A stretch of DNA of 64,000 nucleotides from Chryseobacterium carnipullorum (GCF_900142785.1 NZ_FRCD01000015.1:62001-126000); one strand, 5' to 3'. Positions 25,893-34,577 are shown, counted from the stretch's first letter. Numbers and translations are program-made. The notes: generated by a model from the letters alone, not told the origin.

Positions 25893-26030
25893 ATGGAAAA
25901 ATTAGCAGCAAAACAGACCGTCGATCCTCTATTATTCAGAACTTATAAGCTGACCAAAAAAATCATCAAATACGGTTTATTTATAACTATTCTTTATTTT
26001 GCCTGTAAGGGATTTATGGCATGGAATTAG
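25893..26030 (+). CDS. 45-residue small membrane protein
   Basis: ATG 25893 to TAG 26030 encodes a basic N-terminal half (TYKLTKKIIKYG) and a hydrophobic helix (GLFITILYFACKGFMAWN). It begins 11 bases after the oxidoreductase stop and is probably in the same transcript. No family recognised. The composition, with a positively charged flank before one helix, is that of genuine single-span small proteins. Confidence 0.6.
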   Translation: MEKLAAKQTVDPLLFRTYKLTKKIIKYGLFITILYFACKGFMAWN

Positions 26031-26167
26031 CTGCAAAAGCGATAAGTAAAATTGTTTTGAAACCTCTATTTTAAACCATTGGGATTCATAAACTGTTAAA
26101 GAACAGTAAGTTTTTTATAAATCTTAACTGATATGGAACTTTACAGCGGGTCTTAATGGTTTAAATA

Positions 26168-26198
26168 TTGGACCAACATTAAAAAGCTTTTATACTTG
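26168..26198 (+). promoter_or_regulatory. Promoter TTG-N20-TATACTTG of the tyrS leader
   Basis: -33 TTG at 26168-26170 and a one-mismatch -7 box TATACTTG at 26191-26198, 8 bases before the leader-peptide ATG. Confidence 0.6.
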
Positions 26199-26206
26199 CA
26201 TTATCA

Positions 26207-26299
26207 ATGAAACATTTAAACAGCATATTGCGTCTTCCTTTTTTCAGTGAGTATTACTCCCCGGATCAACGTTCGGGAAGACTTTCTATATCTGTATAA
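26207..26299 (+). CDS. tyrS leader peptide, 30 codons with tandem Tyr codons
   Basis: ATG 26207 opens a 30-codon frame ending at TAA 26297-26299. Codons 16-17 are TAT-TAC (26252-26257), the only tyrosines in the peptide. They lie 2 bases before the first arm of the hairpin set. A peptide rich in the cognate amino acid before a synthetase gene is the signature of ribosome-mediated attenuation, as in trp, his and pheST leaders. The peptide itself needs no other function. Confidence 0.8.
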   Translation: MKHLNSILRLPFFSEYYSPDQRSGRLSISV

Positions 26300-26345
26300 G
26301 AATAATCTAATATCAATAGAGAGCCCGGACAGCATTGTCCGGGCT
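26260..26345 (+). promoter_or_regulatory. Alternative hairpins of a tyrosine-responsive attenuator
   Basis: Four segments can pair in exclusive ways. Segment 1 (CCCGGAT, 26260-26266) pairs with segment 2 (GTTCGGG, 26271-26277) around a 4-base loop. Segment 2 also pairs with segment 3 (CCCGGAC, 26324-26330), 7 bp. Segment 3 also pairs with segment 4 in the terminator. A ribosome stalled at the Tyr codons would cover segment 1, allow 2:3 and prevent the terminator, so tyrS would be read through when Tyr-tRNA is scarce. Confidence 0.8.
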
Positions 26346-26351
26346 TTTTTT
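26322..26351 (+). terminator. Attenuator terminator before tyrS
   Basis: A perfect 10-bp GC-rich stem AGCCCGGACA/TGTCCGGGCT (26322-26331 with 26336-26345), loop GCAT, followed by T7. It lies 20 bases before tyrS ATG, so it controls read-through rather than ending an upstream gene. Confidence 0.9.
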
Positions 26352-26370
26352 GTTTTAAAACCCAATCATT

Positions 26371-27570
26371 ATGATCAGTACATTACAAGAAAACACAGCG
26401 ATCATTCTTCCGGAAAAAGGTCTGGAACAGAAAATTAAACAGGCTGAAGTGGAAAACAGAAAATTAATAATCAAACTGGGATTTGATCCTACTGCTCCGG
26501 ATCTGCATCTGGGACACGCCGTCGTGCTTAAAAAACTGAAACAGTTTCAGGATCTGGGACATCAGATTGTGATTGTCGTTGGAAGTTTTACGGCCAGAAT
26601 CGGTGATCCCACAGGAAAAAACAAGGCCAGAAAGCCCTTGAGTGTTGAGGATGTCCATCACAATGCACAAACTTACATCAATCAGCTTTCTAAGATCATT
26701 GAGGTGGAAAAAACGAAAATTGTTTTTAATTCTGACTGGCTGGACGCACTCAGCTTTTCAGAAGTCATCCAGCTGATGTCAAAAGTAACGGTAGCCCAGC
26801 TGATGCACCGGAATGACTTCAATAAAAGATTTACGGAAAATACTCCGATTGCAATGCATGAACTCATATACCCTATTCTTCAGGGCTTCGATTCTGTCCA
26901 GATTGAATGTGATATTGAGATGGGCGGAACGGATCAGCTTTTCAACTGCACGATGGGAAGACAGCTTCAGGAAGTTCATCAGATGCCCGCACAGGTGGTG
27001 ATGTGTATGCCTTTGCTGAAAGGTCTTGACGGTAAGGAAAAAATGAGTAAATCTTTGAACAATACGATCGGTCTGACGGATGAACCGAATGAAATGTTTG
27101 GAAAAACGATGTCCATTCCGGACAGCCTTATCGATGAGTTTATTGATCTCGCTTCTGATTTTACTGCTGAAGAAAAGTTAGAGTTAAAATCAAAATTAGA
27201 AAACGGTGAAAATCCGATGGATATCAAAAAGAGAGTCGCTAAAAATATCATTACGCAATACCATGATCAATCAGCGGCAGACCTTGCAGAAGAATTTTTC
27301 AGCAATCAGTTTCAAAATAAAAACGTTGAAGAGAAAGTGTACGAACCCATTTCTTTAACCTCCTTTCAATCTCAGGAAAATAGAATGAGAGCATTAGAAT
27401 TGTGCAGTCAGCTTAAAAGTGACCTCAGCAAATCGGCCATCCGAAGAATGATTCAAAGCGGAGGTATTCAGATTAATCATATCAAGATAACAGATCCTGA
27501 TCAGGAAATTGAATTGCTCCTACAGACAAAGATCAAAATCGGAAAAAGAGATTTTTTTGAACTGATATAA
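26371..27570 (+). CDS. tyrS: Tyrosyl-tRNA synthetase
   Basis: A 399-residue class I synthetase that charges tRNA-Tyr in the cytoplasm. Visible motifs: the HIGH signature in the form HLGHA (about residues 47-51, preceded by GFDPTAPDL), 'IGDPTGKNKAR', 'EMGGTDQLFN' for tyrosine/tRNA contacts, and the KMSKS signature KMSKS (about 224-228, in GKEKMSKSLNN). A C-terminal S4 RNA-binding domain spans about 340-399. This is the TyrRS form with spaced HxGH, closest to TyrZ-like enzymes. Expression should be governed by the leader-peptide attenuator upstream. Confidence 0.96.
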   Translation: MISTLQENTAIILPEKGLEQKIKQAEVENRKLIIKLGFDPTAPDLHLGHAVVLKKLKQFQDLGHQIVIVVGSFTARIGDPTGKNKARKPLSVEDVHHNAQTYINQLSKIIEVEKTKIVFNSDWLDALSFSEVIQLMSKVTVAQLMHRNDFNKRFTENTPIAMHELIYPILQGFDSVQIECDIEMGGTDQLFNCTMGRQLQEVHQMPAQVVMCMPLLKGLDGKEKMSKSLNNTIGLTDEPNEMFGKTMSIPDSLIDEFIDLASDFTAEEKLELKSKLENGENPMDIKKRVAKNIITQYHDQSAADLAEEFFSNQFQNKNVEEKVYEPISLTSFQSQENRMRALELCSQLKSDLSKSAIRRMIQSGGIQINHIKITDPDQEIELLLQTKIKIGKRDFFELI

Positions 27571-27586
27571 GCAGAGGTTCTTTTAA

Positions 27587-27594
27587 TATATTTG
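27587..27594 (+). promoter_or_regulatory. -7 box TATATTTG of the three-gene exonuclease operon
   Basis: Perfect consensus box 17 bases before ATG 27612; the -33 TTG at the expected distance is not clear. Confidence 0.5.
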
Positions 27595-27611
27595 TTTTCT
27601 TAATAAATGGT

Positions 27612-28154
27612 ATGACCACAAAAGAAATTTTCGAAATACTAGAAGAAGAACTCTATCTTACTGTTCGGGATTTTGAGATTGAAGAAGACTGGATTTTCTG
27701 GAAAGATGCATTCGGTACAGAAATTGAAATCGATAAGTACAGTACAGCCATCAATAACCAGGGAGTTTTCGCCTGGTGGCAGAGTAACGAAGTGGGACAC
27801 GAACTGATACGGATAAAAATAAACAGAGATATCATCATCAATTGGCGTCCCCCTATTAATACAATGGGTCAGCCATCATCGGGAGGACATTTACAGTTTT
27901 TTGAAAACTTTCTTGTGACCCAATATGTTGATAAGCACGGACAAAGACTTTTTGTTTTCAACATTAATACTTTAAAAGCAGAAGAAATTATTACGAAAGG
28001 ATTCACTAAAAAAGTAAAATTAAATGGTAATGAGCTGTTTATCAAAGATTCGTTCGAAAATGAATTCATAAAAGTTTCTATTTATCCTGACCGACTGGAA
28101 AGAGAAGAGATTGATGAAGCCTATATGAACAGCAGAAATATAAAATTTGATTAG
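27612..28154 (+). CDS. Hypothetical protein, 180 residues
   Basis: I do not recognise the family. It is soluble, acidic and beta-rich, with tryptophans in its first third (DWIFWKD, FAWWQSN) and a C-terminal strand-rich half. It is the first gene of a tight plus-strand operon: the DEDDh exonuclease starts 3 bases after its stop and a third gene 16 bases after that. Immunity or accessory roles are conceivable but unsupported. Confidence 0.7.
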   Translation: MTTKEIFEILEEELYLTVRDFEIEEDWIFWKDAFGTEIEIDKYSTAINNQGVFAWWQSNEVGHELIRIKINRDIIINWRPPINTMGQPSSGGHLQFFENFLVTQYVDKHGQRLFVFNINTLKAEEIITKGFTKKVKLNGNELFIKDSFENEFIKVSIYPDRLEREEIDEAYMNSRNIKFD

Positions 28155-28157
28155 ATA

Positions 28158-28679
28158 ATGAGTTATTTTATGGTCGATATTGAATCGGATGGCCCAATTC
28201 CCGGAGATTTTTCGATGGTCTGCTTTGGAGCAGTCCTTGTGAATGACGCACTGGATACTACGTTCTACGGGAAACTGAAGCCTATTTCGGAAAAATTCAA
28301 TCCGGATGCTTTAGCAGTGTCCGGATTCAGCAGAGAAGAAACCATGTGTTTTGATGATCCTAAAGAAGTCATGCTGGAATTCGAAGAATGGATTAAAGAA
28401 TACTCAAAAGGAAGACCTGTTTTCATCAGTGATAACAACGGTTTCGATTGGATGTTCATCTGCTGGTACTTTCATCATTTTACCGGCAAAAATCCCTTCG
28501 GTTATTCATCAAGAAGGCTTTCTGATCTCTATTGCGGACTGGAAAAGAATACTTTCGCCCAATGGAAGCACCTCCGCAAAACAGAACATACGCATAATCC
28601 TGTAGATGATGCCAAAGGAAATGCTGAAGTGCTGCTGCATATGAAAAAAGAAATGGGACTGAAAATAAGTTTGAAATAG
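28158..28679 (+). CDS. DEDDh-type 3'-5' exoribonuclease (RNase AS / DUF5051-like)
   Basis: A 173-residue single-domain protein. ExoI is MVDIESDGP (D7 and E9), ExoII lies in 'FISDNNGFDWMF' (about residues 93-104), and ExoIII, H-x-x-x-x-D, is 'HNPVDDAKGN' (about 151-160). The D-x-E-S-D-G-P opening and length resemble RNase AS of Mycobacterium and related 3'-5' exonucleases, which trim RNA. It is cytoplasmic and sits between two unknown genes in one operon. Confidence 0.82.
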   Translation: MSYFMVDIESDGPIPGDFSMVCFGAVLVNDALDTTFYGKLKPISEKFNPDALAVSGFSREETMCFDDPKEVMLEFEEWIKEYSKGRPVFISDNNGFDWMFICWYFHHFTGKNPFGYSSRRLSDLYCGLEKNTFAQWKHLRKTEHTHNPVDDAKGNAEVLLHMKKEMGLKISLK

Positions 28680-28695
28680 TTTATACTACAATTAA

Positions 28696-29460
28696 GTGGG
28701 AAGAAATACCGAAATCTATATGTTCGATAAGGAAAAGGCGTCTGTCTATCTTTATGATGATCTGAAGCACAAAAAATTCCATACAAGAACGTTTAAAACA
28801 TTTCTGGAAGACAGGAAAAAAGAAACAGGCAAGTATGACATTACCCTTGAAAATATATTAGAGAAGGTGAAAAATGACATGAATACCATCACACCCGATG
28901 AATTGTTTGAAATCAATCTTTTCCTCATCGAAGAAGTTTATTCAGAATATACTGGGAGAGATGATACCATAAAGGAAAAATATTTTGAGGAATTGTATGA
29001 CCATTATGGAATTATTCTGCTGTATGAAATTCCTACCTCAACGGTTTGTACCAGCTATATGTTTCAATTTGGAAACTATACCCATTATTTCCCCATTTCT
29101 GAATCAGAAAATAGTGATGGCGGTATCAATATGGATTCAACAGACTTTTTAAAATTTAATGATTATACAATCCTTTTGATGAAAATGATCCTGGATAAAA
29201 AAATGGACGGATATGAATATGAGTTTACCAAAAGTGAGGAAGACATCATCCAGCGTATAACGGCAGACCAACAAAATAACCTTATATTGCTTAAAGAAAT
29301 TGAACATGAATGTGATTTTATCAAAGACTGTTCAGCTGATGAAAAAGGGCCTTATGCACAGACCATCTACTATGCTTATGCATTTTTTAAACAGTTCATC
29401 GAAATGAAACTGAGAATTAATGCAGATAAAAATCCGAGAATCGTTATCTTAGATTCCTGA
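28696..29460 (+). CDS. Hypothetical protein, 254 residues
   Basis: I do not recognise the family. It is soluble, acidic, helical and tyrosine-rich. A GTG start at 28696 is used; an ATG at 28720 (residue 9) is an alternative. It follows the exonuclease gene by 16 bases and is the last gene of that operon. No catalytic motif is visible. Confidence 0.65.
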   Translation: MGRNTEIYMFDKEKASVYLYDDLKHKKFHTRTFKTFLEDRKKETGKYDITLENILEKVKNDMNTITPDELFEINLFLIEEVYSEYTGRDDTIKEKYFEELYDHYGIILLYEIPTSTVCTSYMFQFGNYTHYFPISESENSDGGINMDSTDFLKFNDYTILLMKMILDKKMDGYEYEFTKSEEDIIQRITADQQNNLILLKEIEHECDFIKDCSADEKGPYAQTIYYAYAFFKQFIEMKLRINADKNPRIVILDS

Positions 29461-29510
29461 TCATCATCATCAGAAAACCTTGCTTAAAAAATCGGACCTC
29501 AACCCACCTT

Positions 29511-29942
29511 ATGAACACGATTATTACCTATAGAAAAGCTTCAGAAAACGACATTGATTATCTTCTTGATCTGAGAACGAAAACCATGAATCCGCATTAC
29601 GCCAATTCCCATCTTCCAACAGACAGAGAAACAACGCTTCAGCGAATTCTTTATCAATTTGATAAAGCCCATATCATCCTTTTAAACGATGAACCTGTCG
29701 GATTATTGAAGATCAACAGAGGTGATAAAACAGAAGTTCTTCAACTTCAGATCGATCCCACCCAACAGGGAAAAGGGCTCGGAAAAAAAATTTTAAAAGA
29801 CATTCTTGAAGAAGCGTCTAAAGAAGGTAAAACAGTAGAATTAAGTGTCTTAAAAACCAATAAAGCTCAATATCTGTACACCAGCTTAGGATTCAAAACG
29901 GTGGGTGAAGATGAACATTCTTATTTTATGGAATTTCAATAA
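29511..29942 (+). CDS. GNAT-family N-acetyltransferase
   Basis: A 143-residue single GNAT domain with the acetyl-CoA-binding motif 'LQIDPTQQGKGLGKKIL' (core Q-Q-G-K-G-L-G, about residues 86-92), an exact fit to Q/R-x-x-G-x-G/A. The substrate is unknown. It lies 50 bases after the preceding gene on the same strand and converges with the Ter operon. Confidence 0.9.
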   Translation: MNTIITYRKASENDIDYLLDLRTKTMNPHYANSHLPTDRETTLQRILYQFDKAHIILLNDEPVGLLKINRGDKTEVLQLQIDPTQQGKGLGKKILKDILEEASKEGKTVELSVLKTNKAQYLYTSLGFKTVGEDEHSYFMEFQ

Positions 29943-30063
29943 GAAAGTTATAAAATTTTCAACCACAAAAGCCACAAAAGTTTTTACACTTAAGTTAATT
30001 TTAAGTTTAAAACTTTGCGCAAAAGAAGTTCACTTAAGTTTTCTAAAAAATCTGTAGATTTTT

Positions 30064-31578
30064 TTATGATTGATTCGCTAAAGTAACAAAGATCAGTCTT
30101 CCGCCTTCTTCAGCAGACAAAAGTATTTTCTTCCCATCTGTAATTTCTACCATAGATCCGGGCGGAATCTCTTTCTGTTCCGTAACATCTTTCATGGAAG
30201 TCAGGCTCTGATTGACCAGCACCCATCTTCCTTCATGAAAAGTAAAATATCCTACAGGCATCTTATCCTGCATCGTAAGATTTTCATTCCGGATCACCTT
30301 TCTGGAAACATGCCATTTGAATAAATACTGGTTGTTGTAGACCATCAAACGATGGTTCTCAGGTTTCCATAACTCTTCATCAAATTTAAAGTACAGGTCC
30401 AGAACCGGCAGTGTTCCACGATGTGGAGTTCCGCAGAAAGGGCATTTCGGATTGCTGCTGTTGTCGAAGACGTACCATTTTTCAGTACATTCCGGATTGT
30501 GGCATGGCTGTATCAAATCCGCAGTCTTCAACAAGGCAGTCTCCCATTCATTGGCTGTCGGCCGTCTAATGGGATCATGAAGTCCGTCTGTAAATGCTTT
30601 TTTAAACAGTTCGGATAGATAAGGCCCTGCAGCAGTGTAAGGAATTTTCTGAGGATCGCCCCAGAATGCGTCCCATTTTCTGAGATGATCGGCTTTCACC
30701 TGATTGGACGGATCCTGAAAATGTTCTATGAATAAAGCTTTTTCACCCATAGAAATTACCTCATCTTTTTCGGAATCCAGATCCCATATTTTCCCTCCTC
30801 TCAAAGGATGTCGTCTGAACAGGTACATATAAATCAGCACGGCCAATGCATGCAGATCTGTTTTCTGATTAGGGAGATGCCTTCCCGGATCCTGCATGCT
30901 GAGATGCTTGGTCTTTAAAACTTCGGGAGCAATAAAATCTGTCGTTCCTATGACTTCCGGCGGGAAAAGTTTGGGAACAACCAATCCGTCTATATCAATA
31001 ATGCAGGCAGATTTCGTCACCGGATCTATCAGAATATTGTTGTAGGAAAGATCGGAGTGCGCCAGTCCCATCTGGTGAAGCTTTTTCACGCCTCTGCTGA
31101 TATTAATAGTGATCTGGAAATAGCTCAGCCAATCCCCAAGTTCAGAAGGATCCAGCCTCAAAGGATACTGCTGATTCCTGAACATGGGAGCCGTAAACCA
31201 TTTACCCACTTTATCCTGACCCTGAATATTATCGGACCCGATATAGCCTTTCGCAAAGAAGAATTTTTTATGGTAAATAGGAACTACAATTCCCGTCAGT
31301 TTGTTCCTTTCTACAATATCGTAAGGCCACCTGAATATTTCGTTCAGAAAATAGTCCGATGAATTACCGTTCCGTATATTTCCAAGATAGGTAGAAACAA
31401 TCCTCATGATACGCTCCTTCTGCCCCGCGTCCAAAGGATTCCGGTAAAAAGCGACTACATATTCTCTGTCAGGCGAAAAATAAACATCCTTTATACCGCC
31501 CCGGATCGGGCTTTCATCTACATATTCATAAGATTTGTTGGGGTCCAGAACGGAAACAACTTTAACGGTCTTTTTCAT
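30064..31578 (-). CDS. Atypical Ser/Thr protein kinase with C-terminal zinc ribbon (TerY-phosphorylation triad kinase)
   Basis: A 504-residue protein. The catalytic loop HSDLSYNN is at residues 174-181 (H174, D176, N181), and DIDG (195-198) occupies the DFG position. The APE-like IAPEV follows near 216-220. The N-lobe strand reads YVVAFYR (about 40-46), without an obvious VAxK lysine, so ATP anchoring may differ. A zinc ribbon C-x4-C...C-P-F-C lies at about 370-395, and a beta-rich domain follows. It is the last gene of the Ter operon, 3 bases after the PP2C gene, and is the counterpart of the E. coli YegI-type kinase. Confidence 0.85.
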   Translation of the reverse strand: MKKTVKVVSVLDPNKSYEYVDESPIRGGIKDVYFSPDREYVVAFYRNPLDAGQKERIMRIVSTYLGNIRNGNSSDYFLNEIFRWPYDIVERNKLTGIVVPIYHKKFFFAKGYIGSDNIQGQDKVGKWFTAPMFRNQQYPLRLDPSELGDWLSYFQITINISRGVKKLHQMGLAHSDLSYNNILIDPVTKSACIIDIDGLVVPKLFPPEVIGTTDFIAPEVLKTKHLSMQDPGRHLPNQKTDLHALAVLIYMYLFRRHPLRGGKIWDLDSEKDEVISMGEKALFIEHFQDPSNQVKADHLRKWDAFWGDPQKIPYTAAGPYLSELFKKAFTDGLHDPIRRPTANEWETALLKTADLIQPCHNPECTEKWYVFDNSSNPKCPFCGTPHRGTLPVLDLYFKFDEELWKPENHRLMVYNNQYLFKWHVSRKVIRNENLTMQDKMPVGYFTFHEGRWVLVNQSLTSMKDVTEQKEIPPGSMVEITDGKKILLSAEEGGRLIFVTLANQS

Positions 31579-31581
31579 ATT

Positions 31582-32811
31582 TTAATAGATTATGGCCAGT
31601 GTTCGGTCATCGTGATTTCCCCGGCTCCAGAAATCGGTCCATGTCAGAAGTTGTTGATCAATCTCGGTATCGTTGATAAAATCTACCTTTGTGTGGTCAT
31701 CATTATTTCCGTCCAGATCATTAAAGAATGCTTTCCAGCTGTCTGTGTCTTCAAGCTTGCTTTCTGTCATGAATTTCGGATCGTAAATACCATCCGTCAT
31801 CAGCACCAGATAAGAAAAGTCTTTTATGCAGGTCATTCCAAACCTTGAAACGATATCATCATTGAAGATCTCTTTCATGGTGATAAATCGGGTACCGCCT
31901 CCAAATTCGCCCACATCCATTGTATTCAGAAGTTTTACTTCAGAAAAATCACGATTGATTACATTGATAGGACAGTCTCCCACTCCAAACGTAAGAATAA
32001 CATACCCGAAATCAAACTTTTTCACTAATGCAAAGATCAGCGTCGTGTGAAGATCTTTGATGGAAAAAGAATTTTCCGTAGCTGTTTTATCCAAAACATG
32101 ATATACATGCAGAACTCCTTCATAAAGTGACCTTATGATATTCTCTCTGGCTTCAGACCTGATTTCTTCTGAGGGTTTAGAGGTATTGTAAACGATCTCA
32201 ATATTTTTGCCGATCTCATTTAAAATTTCACTGGAATTGAAGAAACTGTTTACGGAAACAACAGCCAGTCTTGAACCTTCTCTGGCCATTACAGCGGAAC
32301 CTGCACCATCCGCAACAGAAACAATACTCCAGCCTCCGGGAAGTTCATTCACTGCAAAATCATCATCCCTGAATTTCCCTTCATGAGCGTGAGCACGCCC
32401 TCTTTTTGATACAACGGTAATTTTTTTATCGGAAAATTTCCCCTGATAAGATGCTTCATCGCGTTTGTAGTAAACATCTTTTGCATCGGACGGAATATTT
32501 TTCCATAGATCTTTGGGATCTGCATTCACCAGAAGATGAACTGTTTTGATCTCGGTGTTGTTTTGATCCCGGATATGATAGAATTCAATATCCAGCTCAT
32601 GCACGCTGCTTGCGTAAGGAATTCCGGATATTTTATTATTATCAAATGTAAGTCCCGTCTCCTGAAGATTTGCGATGCTTTTAATTTTAATGTTCGGAAA
32701 GTCGTCCATCTCAAAACTGAATTCATAAAACTGTTTTGAACTGGCATTTTTGAGCACCAGATGGACTTCTTTAAATTCTTCTTTTTCTCTGTAAATAACC
32801 GCTTTTTCCAT
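31582..32811 (-). CDS. PP2C-family Ser/Thr phosphatase with N-terminal Ig-like domain
   Basis: A 409-residue protein. Residues 1-110 form a beta-rich, cadherin/He_PIG-like region (FDNNKISGIPYAS), and residues 130-409 the PP2C domain: 'GKFRDDDFAV' gives the first metal aspartates, 'SVADGAGS' the D-G motif (V-S-V-A-D-G-A-G-S, about 165-173), 'LMTDGIYD' the second D-G motif, and NHDDRT (near 400) the closing D-D metal ligand. It should reverse the action of the neighbouring kinase. It is the YegK-like member of the TerY-P triad. Confidence 0.88.
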   Translation of the reverse strand: MEKAVIYREKEEFKEVHLVLKNASSKQFYEFSFEMDDFPNIKIKSIANLQETGLTFDNNKISGIPYASSVHELDIEFYHIRDQNNTEIKTVHLLVNADPKDLWKNIPSDAKDVYYKRDEASYQGKFSDKKITVVSKRGRAHAHEGKFRDDDFAVNELPGGWSIVSVADGAGSAVMAREGSRLAVVSVNSFFNSSEILNEIGKNIEIVYNTSKPSEEIRSEARENIIRSLYEGVLHVYHVLDKTATENSFSIKDLHTTLIFALVKKFDFGYVILTFGVGDCPINVINRDFSEVKLLNTMDVGEFGGGTRFITMKEIFNDDIVSRFGMTCIKDFSYLVLMTDGIYDPKFMTESKLEDTDSWKAFFNDLDGNNDDHTKVDFINDTEIDQQLLTWTDFWSRGNHDDRTLAIIY

Positions 32812-32849
32812 GGTTTGGTTTTTGGTCTGCGAAATAGGATTTTATCTTA

Positions 32850-33893
32850 TTATCCAAGTGTCCTGTTAATATCAAATCCTTCACTCGAAAACCCGTAATA
32901 ATCGGAAGTTCCGCACCATGGACATTTGTTGAAGCCTTCTCCTTTGAGACAGTGAATTCCACCGCACGAACAGGTTGCCAAAGCGATAGGATTTGCACAG
33001 TGTGGACAGGAAGTTCCTCCCTGAAGTTCTTCTATGGATATTTTGAGGTTATTTTTCTGGGAAGAAGAAAGTCTGAAATAGGCTTTTTCATCAATTTTGT
33101 AAGCACCATCCAATCTGTAATATCTTGTAGACATTCCCGGTATGCCTGATTCGGCGAATGTCTTTTTGAATTTCATTAGATACAGTTTCTCGGTTTCGGA
33201 ACATTTACCATTCAATACCACAAAGTTATTGTCCGGAAATTTTTGCTCCAATTGAGGATCTACTTTTTCCAGAATAATGGAATCAATTTTTGAAAGATTA
33301 ATTCCTTCTTTATTGGCTTCTGTAACACTTTGGCTGGTTGTTTTAATGGAATCTGTCACCCATTTGAAAAATTCTTTGTAGGAATTTTCATCAGAGTTAT
33401 TAAAAAGTAAAACATTATCTGATAAAGTCCCCAGCAGTTTATAGTTGGTATTTTCTCCGATAGATACGGCTATGGTATTGGTTTTCCCGTGATACTTGTT
33501 GTTCCATCTTTCAATGGCTTTTGTGGCATCATCGGTAGGAACACCGTCCGTAAAAAGAAAAACGATAGGTTTCCAGTCGCCTTTTCTTTCATAAGTAGTT
33601 TTCACGATATCTCTGTCTATACAGTCCATGACTTTTATAAGGCCTTGAGACAATGAAGTCCCGCTTCCGATAGGGATCTTCGGTGGATAAAAGCTGATGA
33701 TATCCTGAAGCGGCGTAATGACTTCAGCCTCTCCTGCAAAACCTACAATCGAAATATACACCGTTTCCAGTGAATAGGGATCTTTTTTCAATTCTCTGAT
33801 GATATTGGCGATACCTTCCTGTACCTGCTCAATAGGTTCTCCGACCATAGATTCGGAGACATCGACTAAAAAATAAATGGGTAGTCTTCTCAT
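32850..33893 (-). CDS. TerY-like von Willebrand A protein with C-terminal zinc ribbon
   Basis: A 347-residue protein. The vWA domain (residues 1-200) has a full MIDAS: D-V-S-E-S (about 10-14), a Thr in GSGTSLS, and F-T-D-G-V-P (about 111-116). The C-terminal TerY-C part holds four cysteine pairs (C-P-H-C, C-S-C, C, C-P-W-C), typical of the TerY2 class. Metal-dependent ligand binding and a substrate or scaffold role for the kinase/phosphatase pair is expected from the family. It lies 38 bases before the PP2C gene in the same operon. Confidence 0.85.
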   Translation of the reverse strand: MRRLPIYFLVDVSESMVGEPIEQVQEGIANIIRELKKDPYSLETVYISIVGFAGEAEVITPLQDIISFYPPKIPIGSGTSLSQGLIKVMDCIDRDIVKTTYERKGDWKPIVFLFTDGVPTDDATKAIERWNNKYHGKTNTIAVSIGENTNYKLLGTLSDNVLLFNNSDENSYKEFFKWVTDSIKTTSQSVTEANKEGINLSKIDSIILEKVDPQLEQKFPDNNFVVLNGKCSETEKLYLMKFKKTFAESGIPGMSTRYYRLDGAYKIDEKAYFRLSSSQKNNLKISIEELQGGTSCPHCANPIALATCSCGGIHCLKGEGFNKCPWCGTSDYYGFSSEGFDINRTLG

Positions 33894-33916
33894 GGTTTAT
33901 CGTAAAGACAAGTGAT

Positions 33917-34555
33917 TTAGATAATAATATTTAGCTCGGAAGGCGGCGGAGGCAGCGGTGTACTTTCTTCCGTTCCCTGTGATTTCCCTCCCATCGTAAT
34001 GGATGAACTTACCCATTTGAAAAATGAGGAAAGGGTGATGGCATCGGTAGTATCGAGTTTTACCACGTGATCTGTAAGCTCCTTCAGAAACTGTTCATCT
34101 GCTTTCGGACCTGCTGCACAACCTACAATAGCACCGAATTCCAGGCTTCTGATCACAGGAATCATTTGTCTGTATTTCTGGATGTCAGAAGGTTTTCCAT
34201 CGGTAAATATAAAAAGCAGCGGTCTCCAGTCTTCTTTTTCGTCTGAAGAACCTTTGACCAGCTCTTTCTTCACCAGTTCCGAAACCATTTCCAGTGCTGC
34301 ACCGGTGTGGGTTGGACCACTGTCGGGACAGGTGATTTCCATAGGGTAAAAACTGGCCAGGTCGATCAGCGGAATGATATTTTTAACCTCGCGGTCAAAA
34401 GTGATTACACTGAGATGAAGGCTGTCCATGGCCTGAGGATCTGCACGGAGCATGCTTATCAGCCCGTTAAATCCATTATTCAGCGCCTGGATGGGTTCTC
34501 CATTCATAGAACCTGAAGTATCCAGTAAAAAGTAGGCTAATAGTCTCCTGCTCAT
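33917..34555 (-). CDS. TerY-like von Willebrand A protein, short form
   Basis: A 212-residue single vWA domain: the MIDAS motif D-T-S-G-S (about residues 12-16) and F-T-D-G-K-P (about 110-115). It corresponds to TerY1/YegL. A proline-rich tail (LPPPPSE) precedes the end. It lies 23 bases upstream of the second vWA gene. A GC-rich hairpin separates it from the TerD genes upstream, so its expression may be set partly by read-through. Confidence 0.88.
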   Translation of the reverse strand: MSRRLLAYFLLDTSGSMNGEPIQALNNGFNGLISMLRADPQAMDSLHLSVITFDREVKNIIPLIDLASFYPMEITCPDSGPTHTGAALEMVSELVKKELVKGSSDEKEDWRPLLFIFTDGKPSDIQKYRQMIPVIRSLEFGAIVGCAAGPKADEQFLKELTDHVVKLDTTDAITLSSFFKWVSSSITMGGKSQGTEESTPLPPPPSELNIII

Positions 34556-34577
34556 GATAAGATGGTATTAATTCTGA

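Noticed and set aside
26247..26438. A GTG-started frame overlapping the tyrS leader
   Set aside because: It runs through the terminator and the tyrS start in another frame; the leader peptide in the first frame explains the region better.
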